Assembly (NCBI GenBank): GCA_005239435.1
Contig: SZNP01000006.1
Location: forward strand, 186,001 to 250,000
Reading direction: 5' to 3'
Source: Halorussus salinisoli
GTDB taxonomy: Archaea; Halobacteriota; Halobacteria; Halobacteriales; Haladaptataceae
Length of the DNA stretch: 64,000 nt
Position numbers and translations under genes: made by a program. Shown here piece after piece: positions 9,111-17,445 of the stretch; position 1 is the stretch's first letter, and the number at the start of each line of letters is the position of its first letter. The notes beneath the pieces are model-generated. The model was not told where the DNA came from and did no database searches. It saw only the letters and a list, made by a program, of their open reading frames with translations.

Positions 9111-9968
9111 ATGATTATCAGCGGGTCAGCTTCGCAGGCCCTCGGGGCCGAGCTCGCGGCCGCACTGGACGAACCCCTCGCCAGCGTCGAGTACGAGCGA
9201 TTCCCGGACGGCGAACTGCTGGCGGCCGCACCGGGCGTCGCCGAAACCGACGTCGACCGGGCCGTCGTGGTCGCTTCCACCGTCTCGTCGGACGCCCACG
9301 TCGAACTGCTCCAGTTACAGGACGCCGCCCGCGAGTGGGGTGCCGAGGAGGTCGTGACCGTCCTGCCGTACATGGGCTACGCCCGTCAGGACGAGGCGTT
9401 CGAGGAGGGCCATCCGATTTCGGCCCGCGCGGTCGCGCGGGCCATCTCGTCCGGCACCGACCGCGTGTTGACCGTCAACCCCCACGAGAACGCCGTCTGC
9501 GACTTCTTCGAGGTGCCCGCCGAACCCATCGACGCCGCGGGACGACTCGCCGACCCGCTCCCCGCCGACCTCGACAGTCCCGTCTTCCTCTCGCCCGACG
9601 AGGGCGCGCTGGACATCGCCGCCACGGTCCGGGACGCCTACGGCGCGGGCGACACCGACTACTTCGAGAAACAGCGCCTCTCGGGCACCGAGGTCGAACT
9701 CACGCCGAGCGACACCGACGTGGCGGGCCGCGACATGGTCGTGACCGACGACATCATCGCCACCGGTTCGACCATGTCGGGGGCGGTCGAGATTCTGAAC
9801 GAGAAGGGTGCCTCGCGGGTGTTCGTGACCTGCGTCCACCCGATGCTCGCCGCGAACGCCGTCACGAAGCTCTCGCAGGCCGGCGTCGAGGGAATCTACG
9901 GGACCGACACCATCGAGCGGCCGGTGAGTGAGGTCTCGGTCGCATCCGTGCTTGCCGACGCGCTCTAA
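9111..9968 (+). CDS. prs: Ribose-phosphate pyrophosphokinase (PRPP synthase)
   Basis: It makes phosphoribosyl pyrophosphate from ribose 5-phosphate and ATP, feeding nucleotide, histidine and tryptophan synthesis. The 285-residue protein has the N-terminal ISGSASQALGAELAAAL fold, the catalytic flap region LPYMGYARQDEAF (about 96-108), and the PRPP loop VVTDDIIATGSTMSGA (about 209-224). This is the archaeal class length, shorter than bacterial Prs. The ATG at 9111 starts right at the conserved MIISGSAS, so the 13-residue in-frame extension is left out. Confidence 0.93.
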   Translation: MIISGSASQALGAELAAALDEPLASVEYERFPDGELLAAAPGVAETDVDRAVVVASTVSSDAHVELLQLQDAAREWGAEEVVTVLPYMGYARQDEAFEEGHPISARAVARAISSGTDRVLTVNPHENAVCDFFEVPAEPIDAAGRLADPLPADLDSPVFLSPDEGALDIAATVRDAYGAGDTDYFEKQRLSGTEVELTPSDTDVAGRDMVVTDDIIATGSTMSGAVEILNEKGASRVFVTCVHPMLAANAVTKLSQAGVEGIYGTDTIERPVSEVSVASVLADAL

Positions 9969-9999
9969 GGCCAGCGGGCACGCCCGGCGAATCGAGTCG

Positions 10000-10554
10000 C
10001 TACCCGCCGCCGTCCTCGGTCGTCGTGCCGTTCACGACCACCTCTTGTGTAGTCGTCGTGTCTGTTTCTGTCGTCGTTTCGGTCGTCGTCTCCCCGTCTT
10101 CGTCGGCACCGCTACCGCTCGCGAGACCTGCGGTGATGAGGTTTACCTCCGCGTCGAAGAAGGTCGTGTCGGTGCCGAAACTGAACCGGTCTCCGACACC
10201 GAGCGAGCCATTCCGAACGAAGACGTGGGCGTACTCGCCCGCGTCTTGACCGGGTTGGTACCGGATGACGTAGCCGTTGTAATCGGCGGTGTCGTTCACC
10301 ACCGGTCCGGTTTCGCCCACCTCCCGACCGAGGACGCTATCGACGGTTCCCTGTTGCAACCGATTGACGACCTCGAACGAGAGTCCCGGGTTGTACTCGT
10401 AACCGAACACCAACACCGATCCGGGTACCTGTTGGAGTGCCCGTTCGGCGCTACGCTCGTCGGCGTCTCCGGCGAGTCCACTGCCAGCGATTCCCAACCC
10501 GAGGCCACTCGCGGCGAGCAACTTCTTGGCTCCGTCGCTCGTGTCCTCGCTCAT
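10000..10554 (-). CDS. Secreted-type haloarchaeal protein, degenerate Tat-like leader (tandem paralog 2)
   Basis: The 184-residue protein is a clear paralog of the gene just upstream. Both share FGYEYNP-LSFEV-NR-QQGTVDS-LGR, VNDTADYNGYVIRYQ and DAGEY, then GSLG and a C-terminal FGTD-TFF-VNL-TAGL block. Its leader (GAKKLLAASGLGLGIAGSGLAG) resembles a Tat signal but has KK in place of RR, which usually blocks Tat export. It also carries a Thr/Glu-rich low-complexity tail (TTTETTTETDTTTTQ) that the paralog lacks. Only 3 bases separate the two genes, so they are one operon. The domain is not one I recognise. Confidence 0.7.
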   Translation of the reverse strand: MSEDTSDGAKKLLAASGLGLGIAGSGLAGDADERSAERALQQVPGSVLVFGYEYNPGLSFEVVNRLQQGTVDSVLGREVGETGPVVNDTADYNGYVIRYQPGQDAGEYAHVFVRNGSLGVGDRFSFGTDTTFFDAEVNLITAGLASGSGADEDGETTTETTTETDTTTTQEVVVNGTTTEDGGG

Positions 10555-10557
10555 GAC

Positions 10558-11031
10558 TTAGTTTCCATCGCCGCTCGTCAGCCCTGCAGTGAGCAGGTTG
10601 ACTTGGCTGTTGAAGAAGGTGGCGTCGGTGCCGAACCGAAGGGTTTCGCCGATTCCGAGCGACCCCTCTCGGATGAAAGCGAAGCCGTACTCACCCGCAT
10701 CTTGGTCGGATTGGTACCGAATGACGTAGCCGTTGTAGTCGGCGGTGTCGTTGACGATTGCGCGTCCGTCTTCGCCCACCTGCCGCCCGAGGATGCTATC
10801 GACAGTCCCCTGCTGCACTCGGTTGATGACCTCGAACGAGAGTTCCGGGTTGTACTCGTAGCCGAACACGAGCGCCTGGCCGGGAACCTGTTGGGCCGCC
10901 TCGGTCGCCGCGGCGGTGTCGCTCGCTCCGAGGCCGAGCGCGACTGCACTCGACGCGAGCGCACCTTTCTTCATGAACGAGCGCCGGGACTCGTCGTCGA
11001 TACTTTCGTGGTTTTCGTCTGCTCCATCCAT
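10558..11031 (-). CDS. Tat-exported haloarchaeal protein of unknown function (tandem paralog 1)
   Basis: The protein of 157 residues begins with an acidic stretch and a classic twin-arginine signal (ESRRSFMKKGALASSAVALGLG), so it should be exported folded. The mature part carries the same unknown domain as the next gene. The ATG at 11031 is chosen because it is preceded by a good Shine-Dalgarno (GGAGG about 8 bases upstream) and lies downstream of a TATA-like TTTATTTACA near 11088-11098. A longer in-frame start is not supported. Its role is unknown; the pair may be a secreted or surface module. Confidence 0.75.
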   Translation of the reverse strand: MDGADENHESIDDESRRSFMKKGALASSAVALGLGASDTAAATEAAQQVPGQALVFGYEYNPELSFEVINRVQQGTVDSILGRQVGEDGRAIVNDTADYNGYVIRYQSDQDAGEYGFAFIREGSLGIGETLRFGTDATFFNSQVNLLTAGLTSGDGN

Positions 11032-11631
11032 AGTTTCGTTCCTCCGATGGCCCCTCAGTGAGGCCACACAGGACGATAGACCCGGATGTAAATAAACCGA
11101 AAACACCGTTCAGAAGGCTTCAAAGTCGAAATATCCGCATTCCACCACCCTGTCAATCGTCGGTGAGATACACCGCCGCCGAATCGGTAGCTACGTGTTT
11201 GAAATAGTATATATTTATCCGCCTATCAGTCACTGACCGTTCCGAAACCGGGTTTCGTACAGGTAAGTCCGAATCCATTTCCTGGGTTCAGTGGCCACCA
11301 GATGCTCTCTCCCGCCCGTTTTGGTGGGCAGTCACTCGAACGAATCGGTCTCCGGCACGTCGGTCGTGGAGCGATACGTGACATATAACCCACACCTATC
11401 GACAGTGGTATCAGAGCGAGAACAGCATCCGGCCGTGCGCCTCTCCGGCCACGTGTTCGTTCTCGACAACTATCGCGGACTGGACCGTTTTCCACGGCCC
11501 AAACGGCGAATAATCATTCGTACTCCACCGTTGGGAAAGGAAGTTACCTGCGGGTAACTTTCGCTAAACTGGGGTTGAAACGCGCGACCGGGAAAGCATT
11601 AAGACGGTCGAGAGTTGCCAGCGCGACGAGA
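11032..11631. other. Long intergenic region upstream of the Tat operon
   Basis: It carries the Tat-gene promoter (TATA-like near 11088-11098 on the minus strand) and an AT-rich AGTATATATTTATCC stretch near 11206-11221 that could be a second promoter. Open frames of 88-89 codons on both strands at 11226-11557 lack the acidic composition of neighbouring genes and any family resemblance, so I do not call them. Nothing else is supported. Confidence 0.5.
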
Positions 11632-14600
11632 TTACGCCTCCGCTTCCGCCAGCGGCGCGACCGCAATCGTCATCGTGACGCCTTCGACTTCCCACTCCTT
11701 GCGGTGGCCGTCTTCGACCGCGGCCACCTCGTCGGCGCGGACCTCCTCTTTCACGAGGTCCATGCGCTCGGCCACGAGGTCGGCCACGCGGTTGTCGGCC
11801 ACGTCGAGTTCGAGGCGGATGCGCTCCTCGATGTCGAGGTCCATCTCCTTGCGCATCTCCTGGACGCGGCGGATGACCTCGCGGGCGTAGCCCTCGCTCT
11901 CGATGTCCTCGGTGAGTTCGGTGTCCACGTAGACGACGCCGTGCTGGTCGCCGTCGGTGTCGAAGCCGACGCCCGTGACGCCCTCGGGCGTCTGGGTGAC
12001 GAACTCGACCATCTCCTCGGTGAGATCCACGTCCATGTCGGTGTCGGATTCGACCGCGGTTTCGAGCGCGGCGAGCGTGGGTTCGGCCACGCGGGCGTCG
12101 TTGAGCGCCTGCATGACCCGACCGGCGTCGTCGCCGAACTTCGGCCCGAGGACGCTCATGTCGGCCTCGGCGCTGTAGTGGAGTTCGCCCCAGCTATCGC
12201 CGGGTTCGACGACCTGAATCTCGCGAGCGTTGAGGCGGTCGGCCAGCAGGTCGCGGTGGCGCTTGACCGCTTCGACGGTGCGGTCGTGGTCGGCGTCGAC
12301 CACGATGCGCGTGACCGGCCAGCGGAGCTTTCGCTCGGCCTGCTGGCGGGCGTTCGACCCGGCCTCCTCGATGGCTCGCAGGAGCGTCACGTCGGTTTCG
12401 AGTTGGGCGTCCTGCCAGTACTCGTCGGCCTCGGGCCAGTCGAGCATGTGGACCGTGTCGTAGCCGTCGTCGCCGGTCAGGGTGTCGTATATCGTCTCGG
12501 TGACGAAGGGCGCGTAGGGCGCGAGCAGGGCGACGACCGTCGTCAGCACCTCGTAGAACGTGGCGTAGGCCGCCAGTTTCGAGGCGCTGTCCTCTTCCTC
12601 CCACATGCGCTCGCGGACGACCTGGATGTAGAACCGCGAGACGTCCTCGACCACGAAGTCCAGCAGGACGTGCAGAGCCTTGTCCTGGCGGTAGTCCTCC
12701 CAGTGGTCGGTCATCTCGGCGACGACCGACTGGAGGCGTGCGAGGACCCACTCGTCCACGAGTTCGAGGTCGTCGTCGACGTCCGAGAGCGTGGTCCCTC
12801 CGGCGGTTTCACCGCCTCCGTCTCGACGTCCCTGGACGTCGCCAGGTTCGAAGTCGTCGAGGCGCATGTACGGAAGCGGGAACCGGAACACGTTCCAGAG
12901 GATGTTGAGGTCCCGCTGCATCTCGGCGGTCTCGTCCCACGAGAACCGCATGTCCTCGCCCTGCGGGTTCACCGAGAGCAGGAACATCCGCATCGGGTCC
13001 GTGCCGTGCTTCTCGATGACTTCGTGGGGGTCGACGAGGATTCCCTTTGACTTTGACATGCCGCGGCCGTCGGGCATGTTGGCGTACCCGTGCATCAGCA
13101 CCTCCTCGTAGGGAATCTCGCCGACCGCGGCGGTTCCCATGCCGAGTTGGGACCAGAACCACCCGCGGGTCTGGTCGTGGGCCTCCATGATGAGGTCGGC
13201 GGGCCAGAGTTCCTCGAACGCCTCCTCGTTCTCGGGGTAGTCGAGCGTGCCCCACGACGCGACCGACGAGTCGAGCCACACGTCGAACACGTCCGGGACG
13301 CGGGTGTAGGTGGTGCCGTCCTCGGTGATGGTGAGGTCGTCTACGGTGCCCTTGTGGAGGTCCACGTCGTCCGGGTCGACGTCCTGGTCGACCTTCTCGG
13401 CGAGTTCCTCGCGGGTGCCGACGACGACGACGTCGTCCATGCTTCCGTTCCAGTCTTCGGGCGTCCAGATGGGAATGGGAATACCCCAGTAGCGCTGGCG
13501 GGAGACGTTCCAGTCCGGAGCCTCCTCCACGAAGTCCCGGAAACGATTATCTCGCGCCCATTCTGGGTGCCACTCGCTGTCCTCGATGTTGTCGAGCAGT
13601 TGGTCCTTGACGTCGGTGATAGTGATGAACCACTGGTCGGTGACGATCTGGATGATGCCGGTGTCGCACCGCCAGCAGTGGCCGTAGCTGTGAGTGGTCG
13701 TCCCCGACGAGAGCATCAGGCCCTCGGCTTCGAGGTCGGCGATGATGTCCTCGTCGGCGTCCTTGACGTACTGCCCGGCGTACTTCCCGGCGGAGTCGTC
13801 GTAGACGCCGTCGCTGCCGACCGGACAGAAGATGTCCAGTCCGAGTTCGGTGCCGCGCTCGAAGTCCTCCTCACCGTGACCGGGCGCGGAGTGGACCAGA
13901 CCGGTGCGATCCACTTCCACGTAGTCGGCGGTGTAGACCTGTAGCGCGTCCTCGCCGGAAGCGTGGTCCGGCACTTGCTCGTGGAGGGGATGGTCGTACT
14001 TCCAACCGACCATCTCCTCGCCGGTGAACTCGGCGTCGACCTCGTAGTCGTCGTACCGGCCCTTCTTCAGGACCTCCTCGACGCAGCCATCTGCGAGGTA
14101 GAGGACTTCCTCCTCGCCGTCCTTCTCGGCGCGGACCTGCTGGTAGGTGACGTCGCCATCCACCGCGACGAAGGTGTTGGCGGGGATGGTCCACGGGGTC
14201 GTGGTCCAGATGACGAGGTATTCGTTGCTCGCGGCTTCGCCGCTCGCTCGGTCCGAGGACTCGCTTCGCTCGTCCTCGCGCTCCCGCTCGCGCAGGGGGA
14301 ACTTGACGTAGATGGAGGGGTCCTCGACGTCCTCGTACTCGACCTCGTTGTTGGCGATGGCGGTCTCGCATCGGGGGCACTGGGAGATAGAGCGCATGCC
14401 CTGCTCGACGAGTCCCTTCTCGTGGGCCTGCTCGAAGCCCCACCACGCCGCCTCCATGTACTCGGGGTCGACCGTCTTGTAGGGGTCGTCCCAGTCCATC
14501 CAGACGCCGAACGACTGGAAGTCGTCGCGGAGACCCTCCAACTGCTCTTCGGCGTACTCCTTGCACTCCTGGATGAAGTTCTCCTCGCCGAACTCCTCGA

Positions 14601-14928
14601 TGTCCTTCTTGTTCTCGAAGCCGAGGTTCTCCTCGACCCGCGTCTCGATGGGCAGGCCGTGCATGTCGTAGCCCGGCCGGTCGGTCACGTCGTGACCCTG
14701 CATTCGGAGATAGCGGATGTAGGCGTCCTTGAGCGTCTTGTTCCACGTCGTGCCCATGTGGGCCGCGCCGGAGGTGTACGGCGGGCCGTCCACGAAGAAG
14801 AACGTCTCCTCGTCGGCGCGATGCTCCTTCGTCTTCTCGTAGGCGTCTACCTCGTCCCAGTAGTCGAACACCCGGTCCTCGACCGAATCCGGGTCGTACT
14901 GGTCTTCGACTTCGCCGAACCTGCTCAT
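11632..14928 (-). CDS. ileS: Isoleucine-tRNA ligase
   Basis: This 1098-residue class I synthetase charges tRNA-Ile. The HIGH motif is HMGT (residues 57-60 in SGAAHMGTTWNKT) and the KMSKS motif is GMSKSKG near residue 620. The CP1 editing region lies between them (TTTPWTIPANTFVAVDGD). Zinc-type pairs are seen in CPRCETA and CWRCDTG, and the anticodon-binding domain (LDFVVEDVSRFYIQVVRERMW) is present. The length fits the archaeal/eukaryotic-like type. It stands alone, divergent from the HIT gene across a repeat-bearing gap. Confidence 0.96.
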   Translation of the reverse strand: MSRFGEVEDQYDPDSVEDRVFDYWDEVDAYEKTKEHRADEETFFFVDGPPYTSGAAHMGTTWNKTLKDAYIRYLRMQGHDVTDRPGYDMHGLPIETRVEENLGFENKKDIEEFGEENFIQECKEYAEEQLEGLRDDFQSFGVWMDWDDPYKTVDPEYMEAAWWGFEQAHEKGLVEQGMRSISQCPRCETAIANNEVEYEDVEDPSIYVKFPLREREREDERSESSDRASGEAASNEYLVIWTTTPWTIPANTFVAVDGDVTYQQVRAEKDGEEEVLYLADGCVEEVLKKGRYDDYEVDAEFTGEEMVGWKYDHPLHEQVPDHASGEDALQVYTADYVEVDRTGLVHSAPGHGEEDFERGTELGLDIFCPVGSDGVYDDSAGKYAGQYVKDADEDIIADLEAEGLMLSSGTTTHSYGHCWRCDTGIIQIVTDQWFITITDVKDQLLDNIEDSEWHPEWARDNRFRDFVEEAPDWNVSRQRYWGIPIPIWTPEDWNGSMDDVVVVGTREELAEKVDQDVDPDDVDLHKGTVDDLTITEDGTTYTRVPDVFDVWLDSSVASWGTLDYPENEEAFEELWPADLIMEAHDQTRGWFWSQLGMGTAAVGEIPYEEVLMHGYANMPDGRGMSKSKGILVDPHEVIEKHGTDPMRMFLLSVNPQGEDMRFSWDETAEMQRDLNILWNVFRFPLPYMRLDDFEPGDVQGRRDGGGETAGGTTLSDVDDDLELVDEWVLARLQSVVAEMTDHWEDYRQDKALHVLLDFVVEDVSRFYIQVVRERMWEEEDSASKLAAYATFYEVLTTVVALLAPYAPFVTETIYDTLTGDDGYDTVHMLDWPEADEYWQDAQLETDVTLLRAIEEAGSNARQQAERKLRWPVTRIVVDADHDRTVEAVKRHRDLLADRLNAREIQVVEPGDSWGELHYSAEADMSVLGPKFGDDAGRVMQALNDARVAEPTLAALETAVESDTDMDVDLTEEMVEFVTQTPEGVTGVGFDTDGDQHGVVYVDTELTEDIESEGYAREVIRRVQEMRKEMDLDIEERIRLELDVADNRVADLVAERMDLVKEEVRADEVAAVEDGHRKEWEVEGVTMTIAVAPLAEAEA

Positions 14929-15030
14929 ACCTGTTCTGTTCTCCTACGGAGTTAAATTGGGTTCGGTTGTGCAGTTGGGTCTGTGGACGCGGAGTGCGCT
15001 CGGCTGCTCTGAAAAATCACCACCGCCCGA

Positions 15031-15072
15031 CGCGATATTCGGTGCGCGATATTCGATGCGCGATATTCGATT
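15031..15072. repeat. Three tandem copies of a 14-bp GC/AT iteron-like repeat
   Basis: CGCGATATTC begins at 15031, 15045 and 15059, giving an exact 14-base period with a CGRTG linker. Each copy carries the near-palindrome GATATTC. It lies about 110 bases upstream of the ileS start, on the promoter side. It could be a regulator-binding array. Only three copies are present, so it is not a CRISPR. Confidence 0.8.
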
Positions 15073-15120
15073 ATTGACCCGGCGCGCGCGAGCAACGCGC
15101 GCGAGGGACGAGGACCGAAG

Positions 15121-15187
15121 GGAGCGAAGCGACCGAGGACCGCAGGAGGTTGGGGAGGGCCGAGGTTGCGGTGCTGTGCGGTTGCGG
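15121..15187. repeat. Dispersed GC-rich intergenic repeat, copy 2
   Basis: GGAGCGAAGCGACCGAGG then GCGGTGCTGTGCGGTTGCGG (15168-15187) lie between genes. A close copy is at 39440-39516 and a partial one at 3348-3368. No coding or terminal repeat structure is seen, so it is a small intergenic repeat family rather than an insertion sequence. Confidence 0.6.
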
Positions 15188-15451
15188 TAGACTCCTTTGC
15201 TCAAGTCTGAAGCTGGCTTCGTCCCGCCGTCCACTCTCGTTTTTCTCGCCGTTCCCTCTCGTTCCGTGCCGACTGAACAGGTCGTCGGCTCGGACAGTAG
15301 CTATCCTGCCTGTAGAAATATCTAGATAGTTTAAAGCAAATCAACTATTTGTAAAAGAAACAAATGGGCAACTCGTACCGAATCCGACCGAACCGCGCAG
15401 AAGAAGCCTCAAACTTCATACCCCAAGCGACCAAACACACCCGATAGAACC

Positions 15452-15883
15452 ATGAGCCAAGACGACTGCATCTTCTGCCAAATCGTCGACGGCGACATTC
15501 CGAGTCGCAAAGTCTTCGAAGACGACACCGCGATGGCCTTCCTCGACGCGAATCCGCTCGCGCCGGGCCACACCCTCGTCATCCCGAAGGAACACCACGA
15601 GACCCTCGAAGAGACTCCCGAGGACGTGGCGGCCCACGTCTTCGGCGCACTCCACCGCCTCAACACAGCGGTCGAACACGCCGTGGACGCCGACGGGACC
15701 AACGTCGCGTTCAACAACGGCGAGGCCGCCGGACAGGAGGTTCCGCACGTCCACGGCCACATCATCCCGCGGTTCGAGGGCGACGGCGGCAACCCGATTC
15801 ACGCCGTGGCGGGCAAGCGTCCGGACCTCTCGGAGGCCGAACTGGACGAAATTGCCGAGGATATTCACACCCAGCGCGACTGA
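15452..15883 (+). CDS. HIT family (histidine triad) nucleotide hydrolase
   Basis: The 143-residue protein has the active-site triad HVHGHIIPRF (His99, His101, His103). Its N-terminal CIFCQIVDGDIPS (Cys6, Cys9) is typical of HINT-like purine phosphoramidases with a structural zinc. The family hydrolyses AMP-lysine or other nucleotide phosphoramidates. The true substrate in archaea is unsettled. It is followed on the same strand, 63 bases later, by a ParA-like gene. Confidence 0.9.
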   Translation: MSQDDCIFCQIVDGDIPSRKVFEDDTAMAFLDANPLAPGHTLVIPKEHHETLEETPEDVAAHVFGALHRLNTAVEHAVDADGTNVAFNNGEAAGQEVPHVHGHIIPRFEGDGGNPIHAVAGKRPDLSEAELDEIAEDIHTQRD

Positions 15884-15946
15884 GCGTCGGCGGTTCCGAG
15901 CGACCAAGCGCACTCTTTTATATCAGTCCGTGACAACCTCGAAGCA

Positions 15947-16744
15947 ATGACCCACTCGACTGCCGCGCTCGTCGGCGCGACCGGTGGCGCAGGCACGACT
16001 CGACTCGCCGTCGAACTCGGCGCGACCCTCGCCCGCGACGGCCGCGAGGTCGCAATCCTCGACGCTGCCTTCGATACCGAGGGACTGGCCCGCCACGTCT
16101 CCGGGCGCATCGACCCCGACCTGACGAAACTCCTGACCGGAGAGGAATCCCATCCGGACGACCGGCCGCTCTCGGACGGTCTCCGGGAGCATCCCGCGAC
16201 CGCCGACCTCGCGGGACGACTCGAACTTTGTCCGGCCCGCGCGCCCTTCGAGCGGATGGCCCGCACGAAGACCGCCGACGCCGCCCAGCGATTCGAGACC
16301 CTCCTCGCCGAGGCCGACGCGGAGTACGACCACGTGCTGGTCGATACCCCGCCGGTCGCCGCGAACCAGGCCGTCGCCGCCGTCACGACGGCCGAACAGG
16401 TCGCGGTCGTCGCACCCGCGAGCGAGCGCGGCGTGGACGCGGTCCAGCGCACTCGCGGGCGGGTCGCCGACGTGGGCGCGAGCGTGGACGCCGTGGTCGC
16501 CAATCGCGCCGAACCCGAGCATCCCCTCCGGAGCGCCGACGCCGCAGTTCCGGAGAGCGAAGTGACGAGCGTCGAGGGAGTGCCTGCGAGCGTCGGCGCG
16601 AACGACGACCCAGAGGCAGGGTTCGCGCCCGCGGTCGCTCACGCCGCGGAAGCCGTCTTCGACGCCGAGTTGGGACTGGAGTTCGAGGACCCCGGACTGC
16701 TGGATTTCGACCCGGAAGAACTACTGCCAGACGCGCTGTCCTGA
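15947..16744 (+). CDS. MinD/ParA-like protein with degenerate P-loop
   Basis: The 265-residue protein keeps the fold signatures of the deviant-Walker ATPases: a glycine-rich loop at residues 10-18, AILDAAFDTEGLARH in the switch I position, and HVLVDTPP as the Walker B-like strand. The loop reads GATGGAGTTRL, so both signature lysines of the KGGxGKT motif are replaced by Thr. Nucleotide hydrolysis is therefore doubtful. Other ParA-like residues remain, and a second family member with an intact loop lies at 37890-38570. The role could be scaffolding or regulation. Confidence 0.75.
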   Translation: MTHSTAALVGATGGAGTTRLAVELGATLARDGREVAILDAAFDTEGLARHVSGRIDPDLTKLLTGEESHPDDRPLSDGLREHPATADLAGRLELCPARAPFERMARTKTADAAQRFETLLAEADAEYDHVLVDTPPVAANQAVAAVTTAEQVAVVAPASERGVDAVQRTRGRVADVGASVDAVVANRAEPEHPLRSADAAVPESEVTSVEGVPASVGANDDPEAGFAPAVAHAAEAVFDAELGLEFEDPGLLDFDPEELLPDALS

Positions 16745-16754
16745 TTCTCGACGG

Positions 16755-17276
16755 TTAGAGTCGTTCGTCTCTCCCGCTCATCGTCCCGGCCAACGCGTCA
16801 CGCTTTTCGACGGCGGCGTCTCCATCGCGGGCGAACGCTCCTTCCACGAGGTCGCTCGCGCCCGGAAGCGGGTTGTGAGTCTCCACGAACGTCGCCAGCG
16901 CGAACTCGGTCTCGTTCGCGCCCGCGAGTTCGCGGGCCTCGGTCCGCGAGAGGTCGGCCGAGAGCCAGTCGCGGACGATTCGGTGGGCGTCGGACGTCAG
17001 CGGCGAGACGCCCTCGCACCCGAGCAGGTGGAGGGTCTTGGCCGCGGTCATCGGGGCGACTCCCGCGTCGTGAGCAGTGTCGCCGACCGACTGGCCCGAC
17101 GTGTGGCCCTCGATTATCGTCGCCGCGGAGACGGCGTCGCAGGGCAGGTCGGCGGCGAACTCGGCGAGTCTCTCTCGGAGGTCTCCCGAGTCTGCAGTCG
17201 CGTCCACCGACGCGACTCCCCGGTCGCGTTGCTCGGTGGTGACTTCGAGGCCGTCTGCGATGTCCGAGAGCGCCAT
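16755..17276 (-). CDS. Conserved haloarchaeal HTH-like protein (DUF7858-like)
   Basis: The protein has 173 acidic residues. A segment around residues 50-85 (TSGQSVGDTAHDAGVAPMTAAKTLHLLG) reads as a helix-turn-helix. A C-terminal part has a TEARELAG-type helix pair. I do not recognise a named function. From memory it resembles an uncharacterised haloarchaeal family that I think is DUF7858. It converges on the ParA-like gene (10-base gap) and diverges from the TFB gene, which suggests a role in information processing or regulation, but that is only context. Confidence 0.65.
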   Translation of the reverse strand: MALSDIADGLEVTTEQRDRGVASVDATADSGDLRERLAEFAADLPCDAVSAATIIEGHTSGQSVGDTAHDAGVAPMTAAKTLHLLGCEGVSPLTSDAHRIVRDWLSADLSRTEARELAGANETEFALATFVETHNPLPGASDLVEGAFARDGDAAVEKRDALAGTMSGRDERL

Positions 17277-17445
17277 ACGCTTCGGTTGTCACGTCATCTA
17301 CTTAAAGTTCGGCGACAGGTATCGGGTTCGATAACCACGCGGTCGGGAGAGCCTACCGGTTAACGGTACCTTCTTCGGGGCGCGTTCGGTCGTTTCCCGG
17401 CGTCTCGGCCTTCCTTTAAATAGGATTTCGAGCGAAGTTTCGACT

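Larger units (their letters stand above)
14929..15451. other. Divergent intergenic region between ileS and the HIT gene
   Basis: No gene is supported. It contains a three-copy 14-bp tandem repeat (15031-15072), a GC palindromic tract (GCGCGCG-AGCAA-CGCGCGC, about 15083-15101), and a GAGCGAAGCGACCGAGG...GCGGTGCTGTGCGGTTGCGG stretch (about 15121-15187) shared in part with two other gaps. An AT-rich segment at 15300-15365 (AATATCTAGATAGTTTAAAGC) is the likely promoter zone for the HIT gene. Confidence 0.55.

Noticed and set aside
11291-11557. Plus-strand frame of 88 codons in the gap before ileS
   Set aside because: No acidic bias and no family motif; a TATA-like site upstream is not enough to call a gene.
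15031-15072. CRISPR array
   Set aside because: Repeats are only 14 bases, tandem with no spacers, and there are no cas genes in the window.
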